DNA from: an uncultured Oscillibacter sp. | GTDB lineage: Bacteria; Bacillota; Clostridia; Oscillospirales; Oscillospiraceae | Direction: 5' to 3' | Length of the DNA: 64,000 nt | Assembly: GCA_910578935.1 (NCBI GenBank) | Contig: CAJTSM010000008.1 | Span: 64,705-128,704 of the forward strand | Shown here: one piece after another, positions 30,676-39,347 of the stretch | Numbering within the stretch: the first letter of the stretch is position 1 | Layout of the letters: every line of letters begins with the position of its first letter | The notes under the pieces: model-generated | What the model was told of the DNA's origin: nothing | The model's database searches: none | The model's input: the letters and a program-made list of their open reading frames with translations, nothing else | Position numbers and translations under genes: made by a program

Positions 30676-31854
30676 TTATTCTTCAAAAGCCTCTGGGGCC
30701 TCTTCCTCCCCCAGGGCGTCCGGGACCTCTTCGGGGAAGAGCTCCTCGTCCTCCTCCGGCCGGTAGCTCTGGGGCTTGATGTCGATTTTATAGCCGGTGA
30801 GCCGGGCGGCCAGGCGGGCGTTCTGCCCCTCTTTGCCGATGGCCAGGGACAGCTGGTCGTCGGGCACCACGCAGCGGCAGGCCTTGCCCTCCTCCGCCAT
30901 CCGCACGTCCACCACGTCGGCGGGGGCCAGGGCGGCGGCGATGAACTCGGCGGGGTCTTCGCTGTATTGAATGATGTCGATCTTTTCTCCCCGCAGCTCG
31001 TCGACGATGGCGGCGACCCGCTGGCCCCTGGGGCCTACGCAGGCGCCGATGGGGTCCACGTTCTCCTCCTTGGACCAGACGGCCATTTTTGTGCGGCTGC
31101 CCGCCTCCCGGGCAATGGACTTGACTTCCACGGAGCCGTCGAAAATCTCCGGGACCTCCAGCTCAAAGAGGCGCTTCACCAGGCCCGGATGGGTCCGGGA
31201 GATCAGCACCTGGGCGCCCCGGGTGGAGTGGCGGACGTCCACCACGTAAACCTTGATGTGCATACCCTCCTCCAGGGGTTCGCCGGGGACCTGTTCCCCA
31301 GGAAGCAGCAGCGCCTCGGTGGACTCCGCACCGGTGCCGATGCGGAGGGAGGCCGCGCCGTTCCGGGGGTCTATGCGGGTGACCACGCCGGTGAGGATTT
31401 CATGCTGCTTGGAGTTGAACTCGTCGTAGACCTTGCCCCGCTCGGCTTCCCGCAGGCCCTGAATGATGACCTGCTTGCCGTTTCCGGCGGCGATGCGGCC
31501 AAACTCCATTTTGTCCACCGGGATGTTCACCACGTCGCCGATCTCATACCGGGCGGAGATGGCCTTGGCCTCCTCCAGGGACATCTCGTTGAAGGGGTCC
31601 ACATAGTCTTCTTCGTCCACCACGGTTTTGCGGATGAACATGCGAAGCTCTTTGTGGACCTCATCCGCCTCCACGACGATGTTCTCCTCCTCCACGTCCT
31701 TATGGTCCCGCTGATAGGCGGTGGTAATGGCCTTGATGACCTTCTCCAGCATGGCCTCCTTAGGAATTCCCCGCTCCTGTTCCAAAAGCTCCAGGGCTGC
31801 GAAGATTTCCCCGGGATTCATACCGGCGGGTTCCTTCTGCTTCTTGCCTCTCAT
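30676..31854 (-). CDS. nusA: Transcription termination/antitermination factor NusA
   Basis: A 392-residue NusA with an N-terminal RNA-polymerase-binding domain, an S1 domain (about residues 140-205) and two KH domains; the first KH shows D-P-I-G-A-C-V-G-P-R-G-Q-R and the second I-G-K-E-G-Q-N-A-R-L-A. Like other Firmicute NusA it lacks the C-terminal acidic repeats of E. coli, but ends in a 20-residue Glu-rich tail. I chose the ATG at 31854, 11 nt after AAGGAG; an upstream TTG at 31863 is too close to that site. Confidence 0.95.
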   Translation of the reverse strand: MRGKKQKEPAGMNPGEIFAALELLEQERGIPKEAMLEKVIKAITTAYQRDHKDVEEENIVVEADEVHKELRMFIRKTVVDEEDYVDPFNEMSLEEAKAISARYEIGDVVNIPVDKMEFGRIAAGNGKQVIIQGLREAERGKVYDEFNSKQHEILTGVVTRIDPRNGAASLRIGTGAESTEALLLPGEQVPGEPLEEGMHIKVYVVDVRHSTRGAQVLISRTHPGLVKRLFELEVPEIFDGSVEVKSIAREAGSRTKMAVWSKEENVDPIGACVGPRGQRVAAIVDELRGEKIDIIQYSEDPAEFIAAALAPADVVDVRMAEEGKACRCVVPDDQLSLAIGKEGQNARLAARLTGYKIDIKPQSYRPEEDEELFPEEVPDALGEEEAPEAFEE

Positions 31855-31913
31855 CTTTGCCAATTCTCCTTATCACATAATACATTTAATAAATAATAAC
31901 AAATCGCGGGGAT

Positions 31914-32375
31914 TCAAAATTCAACCCGAAGACGGACCAGGGCAATGTCCTTTTTTTCAAAAGTCCGGGACGTCCCTCCGGCATCCACGGTGACGGACCC
32001 GGTTTCCGGATCATAAGCGGCAAGGACGCCGGGAATTTCCTTTTGCCCGTCCAGGCTCCGGTAGAGCTTCACCAGCACGGGGCTGCCCATAAATTTGACA
32101 AAATCCCCGGGACGCTTCAAAGCCCGCTCCGCCCCGGCGGAGCCCACCTCCAGGGTGTAGCTTCCCTCAATGGGGTCCGCTTCGTCCAAAAGATCCGAGA
32201 GCTTCCGGGACACAGCTTCGCAGTCCAGGATATCCACGCCGCCGTCCTTGTCCAGCAAAACCCGGAGATACCAGCTTCCGCCCTCTTTGACATATTCCAC
32301 GTCCCAGATTGTACAGCCCGCTTCGGCAACGGCGGGAGCCGCCAGTTCGGCGGTGAGTTCGGTAATTTTCTTCAT
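31914..32375 (-). CDS. rimP: Ribosome maturation factor RimP
   Basis: A 153-residue RimP, which assists 30S subunit assembly. The family motif D-C-E-A-V-S-R-x-L-S-D-L-L-D (about residues 51-64) and the E-V-G-S-A-G segment with G-x-x-R-x-L are visible. It is the first gene of the nusA-infB operon and follows AGGAG by about 7 nt. Confidence 0.94.
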   Translation of the reverse strand: MKKITELTAELAAPAVAEAGCTIWDVEYVKEGGSWYLRVLLDKDGGVDILDCEAVSRKLSDLLDEADPIEGSYTLEVGSAGAERALKRPGDFVKFMGSPVLVKLYRSLDGQKEIPGVLAAYDPETGSVTVDAGGTSRTFEKKDIALVRLRVEF

Positions 32376-32421
32376 AGGGTTCTCCTAAACAATAGTACAA
32401 CATTAAAAAGGTATCGGGGCT

Positions 32422-32468
32422 GAAAAACCGGCTCTTTTTGTTGGCCCTGTTTGGGCCAATAAAAAGAG
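32422..32468 (-). terminator. Leader terminator upstream of rimP-nusA (candidate attenuator)
   Basis: On the minus strand GCTCTTTTT-A-TTGGCCC pairs with GGGCCAA-C-AAAAAGAGC around a 5-nt loop, and CGGTTTTTC follows. It sits between the operon promoter (32521-32549) and the rimP start (32375). In Bacillus subtilis a NusA-dependent terminator in the matching leader makes NusA autoregulate its operon, so this is a plausible equivalent. Confidence 0.6.
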
Positions 32469-32520
32469 CGGACCGCCGGCCCACTCCTTACCATAGCTTC
32501 CATCTTACTCTAACATATGC

Positions 32521-32549
32521 AATATACCACACCTCATGAAAAAGCGCAA
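32521..32549 (-). promoter_or_regulatory. Sigma-A promoter of the rimP-nusA-infB operon
   Basis: On the minus strand TTGCGC (32549-32544), 17 bp and TATATT (32526-32521). The leader to the rimP start is about 140 nt. Confidence 0.65.
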
Positions 32550-32694
32550 GCTTTTTTACAAATTTTCACGCTCTGTGGTCCCAAGACGGCGTTTCGCCAG
32601 TTTTATAACAGACTCTAAAAGAATGGGGAACCGGATTTCGGCGGGGAAGGAAAAGGGCCTCTTGAAAAAAAGAGGAAATGCGGCAAAATTTCTC

Positions 32695-32723
32695 TTGACA
32701 CGGGGAAGATTTTCAATTATTAT
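32695..32723 (+). promoter_or_regulatory. Sigma-A promoter of the S10-spc-alpha operon
   Basis: A perfect TTGACA (32695-32700), 17 bp and TATTAT (32718-32723). It lies about 290 nt before rpsJ and is the only strong promoter seen ahead of the ribosomal genes. Confidence 0.8.
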
Positions 32724-33009
32724 GTATGGGCATGCGGCGGAGAGGACATCCTCTGCGCCCCGCGACCGCGATGAACCGGGAGATTGCTCGAAAGAGGTAA
32801 CTTCCGGGGAGTATGTCCGATAATCGGGCGGCTGAGAAAGGTCTGTACGCGAGCGTAGATCGCCGCGCCATGACGGAACCGGCCTGCTTTGCGCCGGATT
32901 TTTTCATGAGCTGGAATGATACGCACGGCAGCGCGGACAGAAAAATTCTCTCGCCGTAGGTCGTCGAAGCCCTATTTAAAACGACGTACGAATTAGGAGG
33001 AACCTGAAC
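32724..33009 (+). promoter_or_regulatory. Long structured leader of the ribosomal operon with candidate attenuator
   Basis: About 280 nt separate the promoter from rpsJ without an open frame of note. Stems include GCGGAGAGG/CCTCTGCGC (about 32735-32760) and TACGC/GCGTA (about 32846-32857). A terminator-like hairpin CCGGC/GCCGG (32879-32897) is followed by ATTTTTT (32898-32904). Premature termination controlled by a ribosomal protein is the likely purpose, though the ligand is not evident. Confidence 0.5.
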
Positions 33010-33321
33010 ATGGCACAGAAAGAAAAGATCCGCATCCGGCTGAAGGCTTACGATCATCAGATGATCGACCAGAGCGCGGAGAAGATCGTGGAAACCGCCA
33101 AGCGCACCGGCGCTGAGGTTTCCGGTCCCATCCCCCTGCCCACCAAGAAGGAGATTATCACGATCCTGCGCTCCGTCCACAAGCATAAGGACAGCCGGGA
33201 GCAGTTCGAGCGCCGGACCCACAAGCGGCTCATCGACATCGCCAAGTCCTCTCCCAAGACCGTGGAGGCCCTGATGGCCCTGGAGCTCCCCGCCGGCGTG
33301 GATATCGAGATCAAGCTGTAA
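33010..33321 (+). CDS. rpsJ: 30S ribosomal protein S10
   Basis: A 103-residue S10, with the typical I-R-I-R-L-K-A-Y-D-H start and G-P-I-P-L-P-T-K segment. S10 is part of the 30S head and also the NusE antitermination factor. It opens the ribosomal superoperon behind AGGAGG. The str operon genes (rpsL, rpsG, fusA, tuf) that often precede it are absent here. Confidence 0.97.
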   Translation: MAQKEKIRIRLKAYDHQMIDQSAEKIVETAKRTGAEVSGPIPLPTKKEIITILRSVHKHKDSREQFERRTHKRLIDIAKSSPKTVEALMALELPAGVDIEIKL

Positions 33322-33598
33322 GACCCCCATTACTATGTTGAACCGCTGTCCACGTCCCAGAAGACGGCTTTCCGGAACTTCCCCGGAAGACTTCCGCTTT
33401 CTCTTGAAATTCCCGGCGCAAACCAGCAAAGCGTTTGCGGCGGGAAAAGGAGGGAGGAACGGAGCGCGCGGAATTTTCCGCGAAGCGGGAAATGTGGCGG
33501 AGCGCAGTTTTTTCCGACGTGGGCGGGTCAAGTTGGCCGGAACGGTTCCCAATGGCCGGGACCGGTCAACCAATAACCTTATTTAAGGAGGAGCATAC
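33322..33598 (+). other. Long structured gap between rpsJ and rplC
   Basis: This 277-nt gap has no credible gene. It holds hairpins CGCAAAC/GTTTGCG (about 33418-33440) and CGCGGAA/TTCCGCG (about 33469-33486), a T6 run after GGCGGAGCGCAG (about 33500-33516), and a GC-rich inverted repeat around GGTTCCC/GGGACC (about 33543-33564) just before the rplC ribosome-binding site. A regulatory leader for the L3-L4 part of the operon is possible. Confidence 0.45.
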
Positions 33599-34318
33599 AT
33601 GAAAGCGATCATCGGCAAAAAAGTGGGCATGTCCCAGATTTTTGACGAGAACGGCCATGTGATTCCCGTCACGGTCATCGAGGCGGGCCCCTGCGTGGTC
33701 GTGCAGAAGAAGACGGCTGAGAAGGACGGCTATGAGGCCGTGCAGCTGGGCTTTGAGGACGTGGCGGAGCGGAAGCTCACCAAGCCGGAGCTGGGCCACC
33801 TGAACAAGGCGGGCGTGGCCCCCAAGAAGCACCTGAAGGAGTTCAACCTGGAGAACGCCGCCGAGCTGAGCGTGGGCGACATTGTCAAGGCCGACGCCTT
33901 CGCCGCCGGGGACTTCGTGGATGTCACCGGCACCAGCAAGGGCCACGGTTTCCAGGGCGTTGTCAAGCGCCACGGCGCGGCCGTGAAGCGCAACACCCAC
34001 GGCGGCGGCCCCGTCCACCGGCATCAGGGTTCCCTGGGCGCCGGCACCACCCCGGGCCACATTGCCAAGGGCCGCGACGGCGCGGGCCACATGGGCGTGG
34101 ACCAGGTCACGGTTCAGAACCTCTCCGTCGTCAAGGTGGACCCCGAGCTGAACATGCTGGTGGTCTGCGGCGCGGTGCCCGGCCCCAAGGGCGGGCTGGT
34201 GACGATCAAGTCCACCGTCAAGGTCCACAAGGTCAAGCAGGCCGGCGCGGACATCAGCAAGAACCCGCAGAAGGCTTCCGGCCGCAACCCGCAAAAGGCC
34301 TCCGCCAGAAACAAGTAA
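33599..34318 (+). CDS. rplC: 50S ribosomal protein L3
   Basis: A 239-residue L3 with the G-K-K-V-G-M-S-Q-I-F start and the methylation-region G-x-x-x-Q-G-S-L-G-A loop. It is about 25-30 residues longer than usual because of a basic tail that repeats N-P-Q-K-A-S-(G/A)-R-N twice. L3 starts 50S assembly and reaches the peptidyl-transferase centre. Confidence 0.97.
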   Translation: MKAIIGKKVGMSQIFDENGHVIPVTVIEAGPCVVVQKKTAEKDGYEAVQLGFEDVAERKLTKPELGHLNKAGVAPKKHLKEFNLENAAELSVGDIVKADAFAAGDFVDVTGTSKGHGFQGVVKRHGAAVKRNTHGGGPVHRHQGSLGAGTTPGHIAKGRDGAGHMGVDQVTVQNLSVVKVDPELNMLVVCGAVPGPKGGLVTIKSTVKVHKVKQAGADISKNPQKASGRNPQKASARNK

Positions 34319-34336
34319 GAAAGGGGTGCTGAATTA

Positions 34337-34960
34337 ATGTCTACTGTAAAAGTATTGAACATGGCCGGCGCGGAAGTCGGCACTGTGGAACTCAATGACG
34401 CCGTTTTCGGCGTCGAGCCCAACGAGTCCGCCGTTCATGAGGTTGTGAAGAACCACCTGGCCAATTGCCGTCAGGGCACCCAGAGCGCCCTGACCCGGGC
34501 CGAAGTTTCCGGCGGCGGCAGAAAGCCCTGGCGTCAGAAGGGCACGGGCCACGCCCGCCAGGGCAGCACCCGGGCGCCCCAGTGGACCCACGGCGGCATC
34601 GTCTTCGCGCCGAAGCCCCGGAGCTACCGCTATGTGCTGAACAAGAAGGTCCGGCGCCTGGCCCTGAAGTCCGTCCTCTCCGCCAAGGCTGCCGAAGGCT
34701 GCCTGGTGGTGATCGACGCCATTAAGCAGACGGAAATCAAGACCGCCGATTTCCGCAAGTTCCTGAGCGCTGTCAAGGTCGACGGCAAGGCCGTGGTGGT
34801 GACCCCCGCCGTGGATGAGATTGTCGTCAAGAGCGCCCGGAATCTTCCCGGCGTGCTGACCACCCCCGCGGCGCAGCTGAATGTCTATGACATCCTCAAC
34901 GCCAAGTATCTGGTGGTGGATCAGGCCGCCCTCGCCAAAATCGAGGAGGTGTACGCGTAA
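34337..34960 (+). CDS. rplD: 50S ribosomal protein L4
   Basis: A 207-residue L4, with the exit-tunnel loop region G-G-G-R-K-P-W-R-Q-K-G-T-G-x-A-R-Q-G-S at about residues 56-74. The stop codon overlaps the rplW start (TAATG), coupling the two. Confidence 0.97.
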   Translation: MSTVKVLNMAGAEVGTVELNDAVFGVEPNESAVHEVVKNHLANCRQGTQSALTRAEVSGGGRKPWRQKGTGHARQGSTRAPQWTHGGIVFAPKPRSYRYVLNKKVRRLALKSVLSAKAAEGCLVVIDAIKQTEIKTADFRKFLSAVKVDGKAVVVTPAVDEIVVKSARNLPGVLTTPAAQLNVYDILNAKYLVVDQAALAKIEEVYA

Positions 34961-35253
34961 TGACCGCATACGATATCGTGATCCGCCCCATCATCACCGA
35001 GCGGGCTATGGCCGGAGCCGCCGGCAAGAAGTACGTCTTTGAAGTGGCTAGGGACGCCGGCAAGGTGGAGATCAAAAAGGCCGTGGAAGAAATCTTCGGC
35101 GTGAAGGTCGCCGCCGTCAACACCCTGACGGTCCCCGGCAAGGAAAAGCGCATGGGCGCGGGCCGTCCCGGACAGACCCGGACCTGGAAAAAGGCTTACG
35201 TCCAGCTGACCCCCGATTCCAAGACCATCGAGTTCTTCGAAGGCATGGTCTGA
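34960..35253 (+). CDS. rplW: 50S ribosomal protein L23
   Basis: A 97-residue L23, which sits at the tunnel exit and docks trigger factor and SRP. I-I-T-E-R-A near the start and the K-R-M-G-x-x-x-G-x-T-x-x-W-K-K-A segment are typical. It overlaps rplD by one base. Confidence 0.97.
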   Translation: MTAYDIVIRPIITERAMAGAAGKKYVFEVARDAGKVEIKKAVEEIFGVKVAAVNTLTVPGKEKRMGAGRPGQTRTWKKAYVQLTPDSKTIEFFEGMV

Positions 35254-35278
35254 TTCTACGGAAGGAGTGTAACGACAA

Positions 35279-36115
35279 ATGTCTATTAAAACTTTTAAGC
35301 CGACGACTCCCTCCCGGCGTCAGATGACGGTTTCCGGATTCGACGGCATTGACAAGAAGGCCAAGCCCGAGCCCAAGCTCACCGAAACCCTGAAAAAGAG
35401 CGCGGGCCGGAACAGCTACGGCCGCATCACCGTCCGCCACCGGGGCGGCGGCAACAAGCGGAAGTACCGTGTCATCGACTTCAAGCGTGACAAGCACGAT
35501 TGCTTTGCCACCGTCCTCCGCCTGGAGTACGATCCCAACCGCTCCGCCAACATCGCCCTCCTGGAGTATGAGGACGGCGAGCGCCGCTACATTCTGGCCC
35601 CTGTGGGCCTGAAGGCCGGCGACAAGGTGGAGTCCGGTCCCAGCGCCGATATCAAAGAGGGCAACGCCCTTCCCCTGGCCAACATCCCCGTGGGCACCAT
35701 GATCCACAACATCGAGCTCCATCCCGGCAACGGCGCCCAGCTTGTCCGCTCCGCCGGCACCGCGGCCCAGCTCATGGCGAAAGAGGGCAATGACGCCCAG
35801 ATCCGCATGCCCTCCGGAGAGGTCCGCATCGTCCGGACCAACTGCATGGCCACGATCGGCCAGGTGGGCAACATCGATCACGCCAACATCAACATCGGCA
35901 AGGCGGGCCGCAAGCGCCACATGGGCTGGCGTCCCACCGTCCGGGGCTCCGTCATGAACCCCTGCGACCACCCCCACGGCGGCGGCGAGGGCCGCGCCCC
36001 GGTTGGCCGCCCCGGTCCCGTGACCCCTTGGGGCAAGCCGGCTCTGGGCTACAAGACCCGGAAAAAGAAGAACCCCACCAGCAAATTCATCGTCAAGCGC
36101 CGCAACGAGAAGTAA
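35279..36115 (+). CDS. rplB: 50S ribosomal protein L2
   Basis: A 278-residue L2 of normal length, with G-R-N-x-x-G-R-I-T-x-R-H-R-G-G-G near residue 45 and the C-terminal M-N-P-x-D-H-P-H-G-G-G-E-G region (about 225) around the essential His of the peptidyl-transferase neighbourhood. Confidence 0.98.
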   Translation: MSIKTFKPTTPSRRQMTVSGFDGIDKKAKPEPKLTETLKKSAGRNSYGRITVRHRGGGNKRKYRVIDFKRDKHDCFATVLRLEYDPNRSANIALLEYEDGERRYILAPVGLKAGDKVESGPSADIKEGNALPLANIPVGTMIHNIELHPGNGAQLVRSAGTAAQLMAKEGNDAQIRMPSGEVRIVRTNCMATIGQVGNIDHANINIGKAGRKRHMGWRPTVRGSVMNPCDHPHGGGEGRAPVGRPGPVTPWGKPALGYKTRKKKNPTSKFIVKRRNEK

Positions 36116-36131
36116 GGGAGGCAGATGAAAC

Positions 36132-36392
36132 ATGAGCAGATCCATTAAGAAAGGCCCGTACGTTGCCCCCGAGCTCCTGAAGCGGGTCGAGGAAATGAAC
36201 GCGAAGAACGAGAAGAAGGTCCTCAAGACCTGGAGCCGCAGCTCTACCATCTTCCCCTCCTTCGTGGGCCACACCATCGCCGTGCACGATGGCCGGAAGC
36301 ACGTGCCCGTCTACGTCCAGGAGGACATGGTCGGCCACAAGCTGGGTGAGTTCGCCCCCACCCGCACCTTCCGCGGACACCGGAAGGACTGA
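36132..36392 (+). CDS. rpsS: 30S ribosomal protein S19
   Basis: An 86-residue S19 starting M-S-R-S-I-K-K-G-P-Y and containing the I-x-V-H-(D/N)-G-R-K-H-V-P-V motif. It binds 16S rRNA in the head with S13. Confidence 0.97.
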   Translation: MSRSIKKGPYVAPELLKRVEEMNAKNEKKVLKTWSRSSTIFPSFVGHTIAVHDGRKHVPVYVQEDMVGHKLGEFAPTRTFRGHRKD

Positions 36393-36412
36393 GTTGAAGG
36401 AGGATGCAGAAC

Positions 36413-36757
36413 ATGGAAAATAAAGTTGCGAAGGCCTATCTGCGCTACGTCCGCATCGCCCCCCGGAAGGTCCAGATCGTCTGCGACCTGATCCGCGGCA
36501 AGGACGCGGGCAGCGCCATGGCCATCCTGATGCAGACCCCCAAGGCTGCCTCCGAGCCCCTGCAGAAGCTGCTGAAGAGCGCCGTTGCCAACGCCGAGAA
36601 CAATTTCGGCATGGACCCCGCCAAGCTGGTGGTGTCCGAGGTGTACGCCACCCCCGGTCCCATCCTGAAGCGGATGATGCCCCGGGCCCAGGGCCGCGCC
36701 TACCGTATCAACAAGCGCACTTCTCACGTCACCCTGGCTGTGGCGGAAAAGGCATAA
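36413..36757 (+). CDS. rplV: 50S ribosomal protein L22
   Basis: A 114-residue L22 with the start V-A-K-A-Y-L-R-Y-V-R-I-A-P-R-K and the tunnel loop region G-P-x-L-K-R-x-x-P-R-A-x-G-R-A. I prefer the ATG at 36413 to the ATG at 36404, because AAGGAGG (36397-36403) directly abuts the earlier one. Confidence 0.96.
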   Translation: MENKVAKAYLRYVRIAPRKVQIVCDLIRGKDAGSAMAILMQTPKAASEPLQKLLKSAVANAENNFGMDPAKLVVSEVYATPGPILKRMMPRAQGRAYRINKRTSHVTLAVAEKA

Positions 36758-36775
36758 GAGGGAGGAGAACCGTTT

Positions 36776-37689
36776 ATGGGACAGAAAGTCAATCCCCACG
36801 GCCTGCGTGTGGGCGTTATCAAAGACTGGGATTCCCGCTGGTATGCCAGTGACGAGAAGGTCGGCGACCTGATCGTGGAGGACCAGAAGATCCGCAAATA
36901 CCTGAAAAAGACCCTGTACGGCGCCGGCGTGCCCAAGATCGAGATCGAGCGCAGCGGCGACGTGGTGACGGTGTTCCTGCACTGCGCCCGCCCCGGCATG
37001 GTCATCGGCAAGGGCGGCGAGCAGATCGAGCAGTACCGCCTGGCTGTTGAGAAGCTGGTGGGCAAGAAGGTCCGCCTGAACATCGTCGAGGTCCGCAACC
37101 CCGACATGAACGCCCAGCTGGTGGCGGAGAACATCGCCCAGCAGCTGGAAAAGCGCATCTCCCACCGCCGCGCCATGAAGAACGCCATGGCCCGGGCCAT
37201 GCGGGCCGGCGCCAAAGGCATCAAGACCTGCTGCTCCGGCCGTCTGGGCGGCCGCGAAATCGCGGGCGTAGAGCACTACCACGAGGGGACCATCCCCCTG
37301 CAGACCATCCGGGCCGACATCGAGTACGGCTTTGCGGAGGCTGCCACCACCTTCGGCCGCATCGGCGTGAAGGTGTGGATCTACAAGGGCGAGGTGCTGA
37401 GCCAGACCCTGCGCACCACCCCCCGTACCATGGACACCTCCAAGCCCTATCAGGAGCGCCGGGAGCGTCGTCCCCGCCGCGACGGCGACCGCCGGGGCGG
37501 CTTCAATCGGGACCGTCAGGGCGGCGGCTTCAACCGCGCCGGAGGCGGCGGACGGCCCGGCCAGGGCGGCGGCTTCAACCGCGCCGGCGGCGCCCCCCGT
37601 CCCCAGGGCGGCTTCAACCGCGCCCCCGCCCGTCCCGCCCCCGCAGCGCCCGCCGCTCCCGCGGCCCCCAAGGAAGGAGGAAGCAACTA

Positions 37690-37690
<1 letters not shown>
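36776..37690 (+). CDS. rpsC: 30S ribosomal protein S3 with repetitive C-terminal extension
   Basis: A 304-residue S3. Residues 1-215 are a normal S3 (G-Q-K-V-N-P-H-G-L-R start, KH domain with G-x-x-I-G-K-G-G), which binds mRNA at the ribosome entry and has helicase activity. About 85 extra residues follow: an Arg-rich stretch, then four G-G-F-N-R repeats interspersed with Gly/Arg/Pro, then an Ala/Pro-rich end. This RGG-like tail is unusual for S3 and could bind RNA. The stop overlaps the rplP start. Confidence 0.95.
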
Positions 37691-38112
<422 letters not shown>

Positions 38113-38113
38113 G

Positions 38114-38323
38114 ATGAAGGCAAGTGAAATTCGTGAGATTCGCAAGATGACCCCGGAACAGCTGAACGAGAAGCTGACGGGGCTGAAGAAGGACCTGTTT
38201 TTCCTTCGTATGCAGCACGCCACCAACCAGCTGGACAATCCCGTGAAAATCCGGGAAACCAAGCATGACATTGCCCGAGTCAAGACCGTGCTCCGGGAGC
38301 TCTCCGCTTCCGGCAAGCAGTGA
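38114..38323 (+). CDS. rpmC: 50S ribosomal protein L29
   Basis: A 69-residue two-helix L29 with the L-x-x-L-K-x-x-L-F-x-L-R-x-Q and R-x-x-K-x-x-I-A-R motifs. It starts one base after rplP and lies at the tunnel exit beside L23. Confidence 0.96.
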   Translation: MKASEIREIRKMTPEQLNEKLTGLKKDLFFLRMQHATNQLDNPVKIRETKHDIARVKTVLRELSASGKQ

Positions 38324-38340
38324 GAAGGAGGTAAGGAAAC

Positions 38341-38604
38341 ATGGACGAAAAGAGAACTTCCTCCCGTAAGACCCGGGTTGGCAAGGTGGTATCCGACAAG
38401 ATGGACAAGACCGTCGTGGTCGCCATCGAGGACCGGGTGGCCCACCCGCTGTACAAGAAGATTGTCGGCCGCACCTATAAGCTGAAGGCTCATGACGAGC
38501 AGAACAGCTGCGGCGTCGGCGACAAGGTAAAGGTGATGGAAACCCGCCCCCTGTCCAAGGATAAGCGCTGGCGCGTGGTCGAGATCATCGAGAAAGCGAA
38601 GTAA
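38341..38604 (+). CDS. rpsQ: 30S ribosomal protein S17
   Basis: An 87-residue OB-fold S17 with G-x-V-V-S-D-K-M-D-K-T-V-V-V near residue 17 and the T-R-P-L-S-K-x-K-R-W motif near the end. Length and order in the operon are standard. Confidence 0.97.
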   Translation: MDEKRTSSRKTRVGKVVSDKMDKTVVVAIEDRVAHPLYKKIVGRTYKLKAHDEQNSCGVGDKVKVMETRPLSKDKRWRVVEIIEKAK

Positions 38605-38618
38605 GGAGGCGTCGAGAC

Positions 38619-38987
38619 ATGATTCAGCAGGAAACCTTCCTGAAGGTGGCCGACAACACCGGCGCCAAGGAAATCAAGTGCATCCGCGTCCTGGGCGGTT
38701 CCAAGCGCAAATACGGGAACATCGGCGACGTGATCGTGGCCTCCGTCCGCAAGTCCGCCCCCGGCGGCACTGTGAAGAAGGGCGAAGTGGTCAAGGCCGT
38801 CATCGTCCGCTCCGCCAAGGGCATCCGCCGGAACGACGGGACCTATGTCCGGTTTGACGACAACGCCGCCGTCCTGATTAAGGACGACAAGAACCCCCGC
38901 GGCACCCGTATCTTTGGGCCCGTGGCCCGCGAGCTGCGGGACAAGGATTACATGAAGATCCTGTCCCTGGCGCCCGAAGTGATTTGA
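38619..38987 (+). CDS. rplN: 50S ribosomal protein L14
   Basis: A 122-residue L14 starting M-I-Q-Q-E-T and containing D-N-T-G-A-K-E-I-x-C-I-R-V-L-G-G. It forms the inter-subunit bridge B8 and is the docking site of RsfS. Confidence 0.98.
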   Translation: MIQQETFLKVADNTGAKEIKCIRVLGGSKRKYGNIGDVIVASVRKSAPGGTVKKGEVVKAVIVRSAKGIRRNDGTYVRFDDNAAVLIKDDKNPRGTRIFGPVARELRDKDYMKILSLAPEVI

Positions 38988-39000
38988 GGAGGGCAAGGAA

Positions 39001-39330
39001 ATGTCTATGAACATCAAAAAGGGCGACACGGTCGTCCGCCTCTCCGGCGACGGCGGTAAGGACAAGGACCTGAGCACCCACCAGGGCAAGGTCATTGCCA
39101 CCCTGCCGAAGGAGAATAAAGTCGTGGTGGAGGGCATGAACATGGTCACCTGCCACATCAAGCCCCGCCGTCAGGGCGAGGAGGGCGGCATCGTCAAGCG
39201 GGAAGCCGCCATCGCGGCCTGCAAGGTCCAGGTAGTCTGCCCCAAGTGCGGTAAGCCCACCCGGGTGGGCCACAAGGTCGAAGACGGCAAGAAAACCCGC
39301 GTCTGCAAAAAGTGCGGCGCTGAGCTGTAA
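39001..39330 (+). CDS. rplX: 50S ribosomal protein L24
   Basis: A 109-residue L24 with a KOW motif near the N-terminus (G-D-T-V-x-x-x-S-G-D-x-G-K). The C-terminal third has C-P-K-C and C-K-K-C pairs that look like a small zinc ribbon, as in many Clostridia. It initiates 50S assembly. Confidence 0.96.
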   Translation: MSMNIKKGDTVVRLSGDGGKDKDLSTHQGKVIATLPKENKVVVEGMNMVTCHIKPRRQGEEGGIVKREAAIAACKVQVVCPKCGKPTRVGHKVEDGKKTRVCKKCGAEL

Positions 39331-39347
39331 GAGAGGAGGAGTTACAA

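Noticed and set aside
35117..36277. Long minus-strand frames opposite the ribosomal genes
   Set aside because: GC-rich, biased genes leave open antisense frames; all plus-strand genes here are clear ribosomal proteins with good ribosome-binding sites.
37494..37640. A CRISPR-like array suggested by regular repeats in rpsC
   Set aside because: The repeats are in-frame codons for G-G-F-N-R units, not direct repeats with unrelated spacers. No CRISPR array was seen anywhere in the window.
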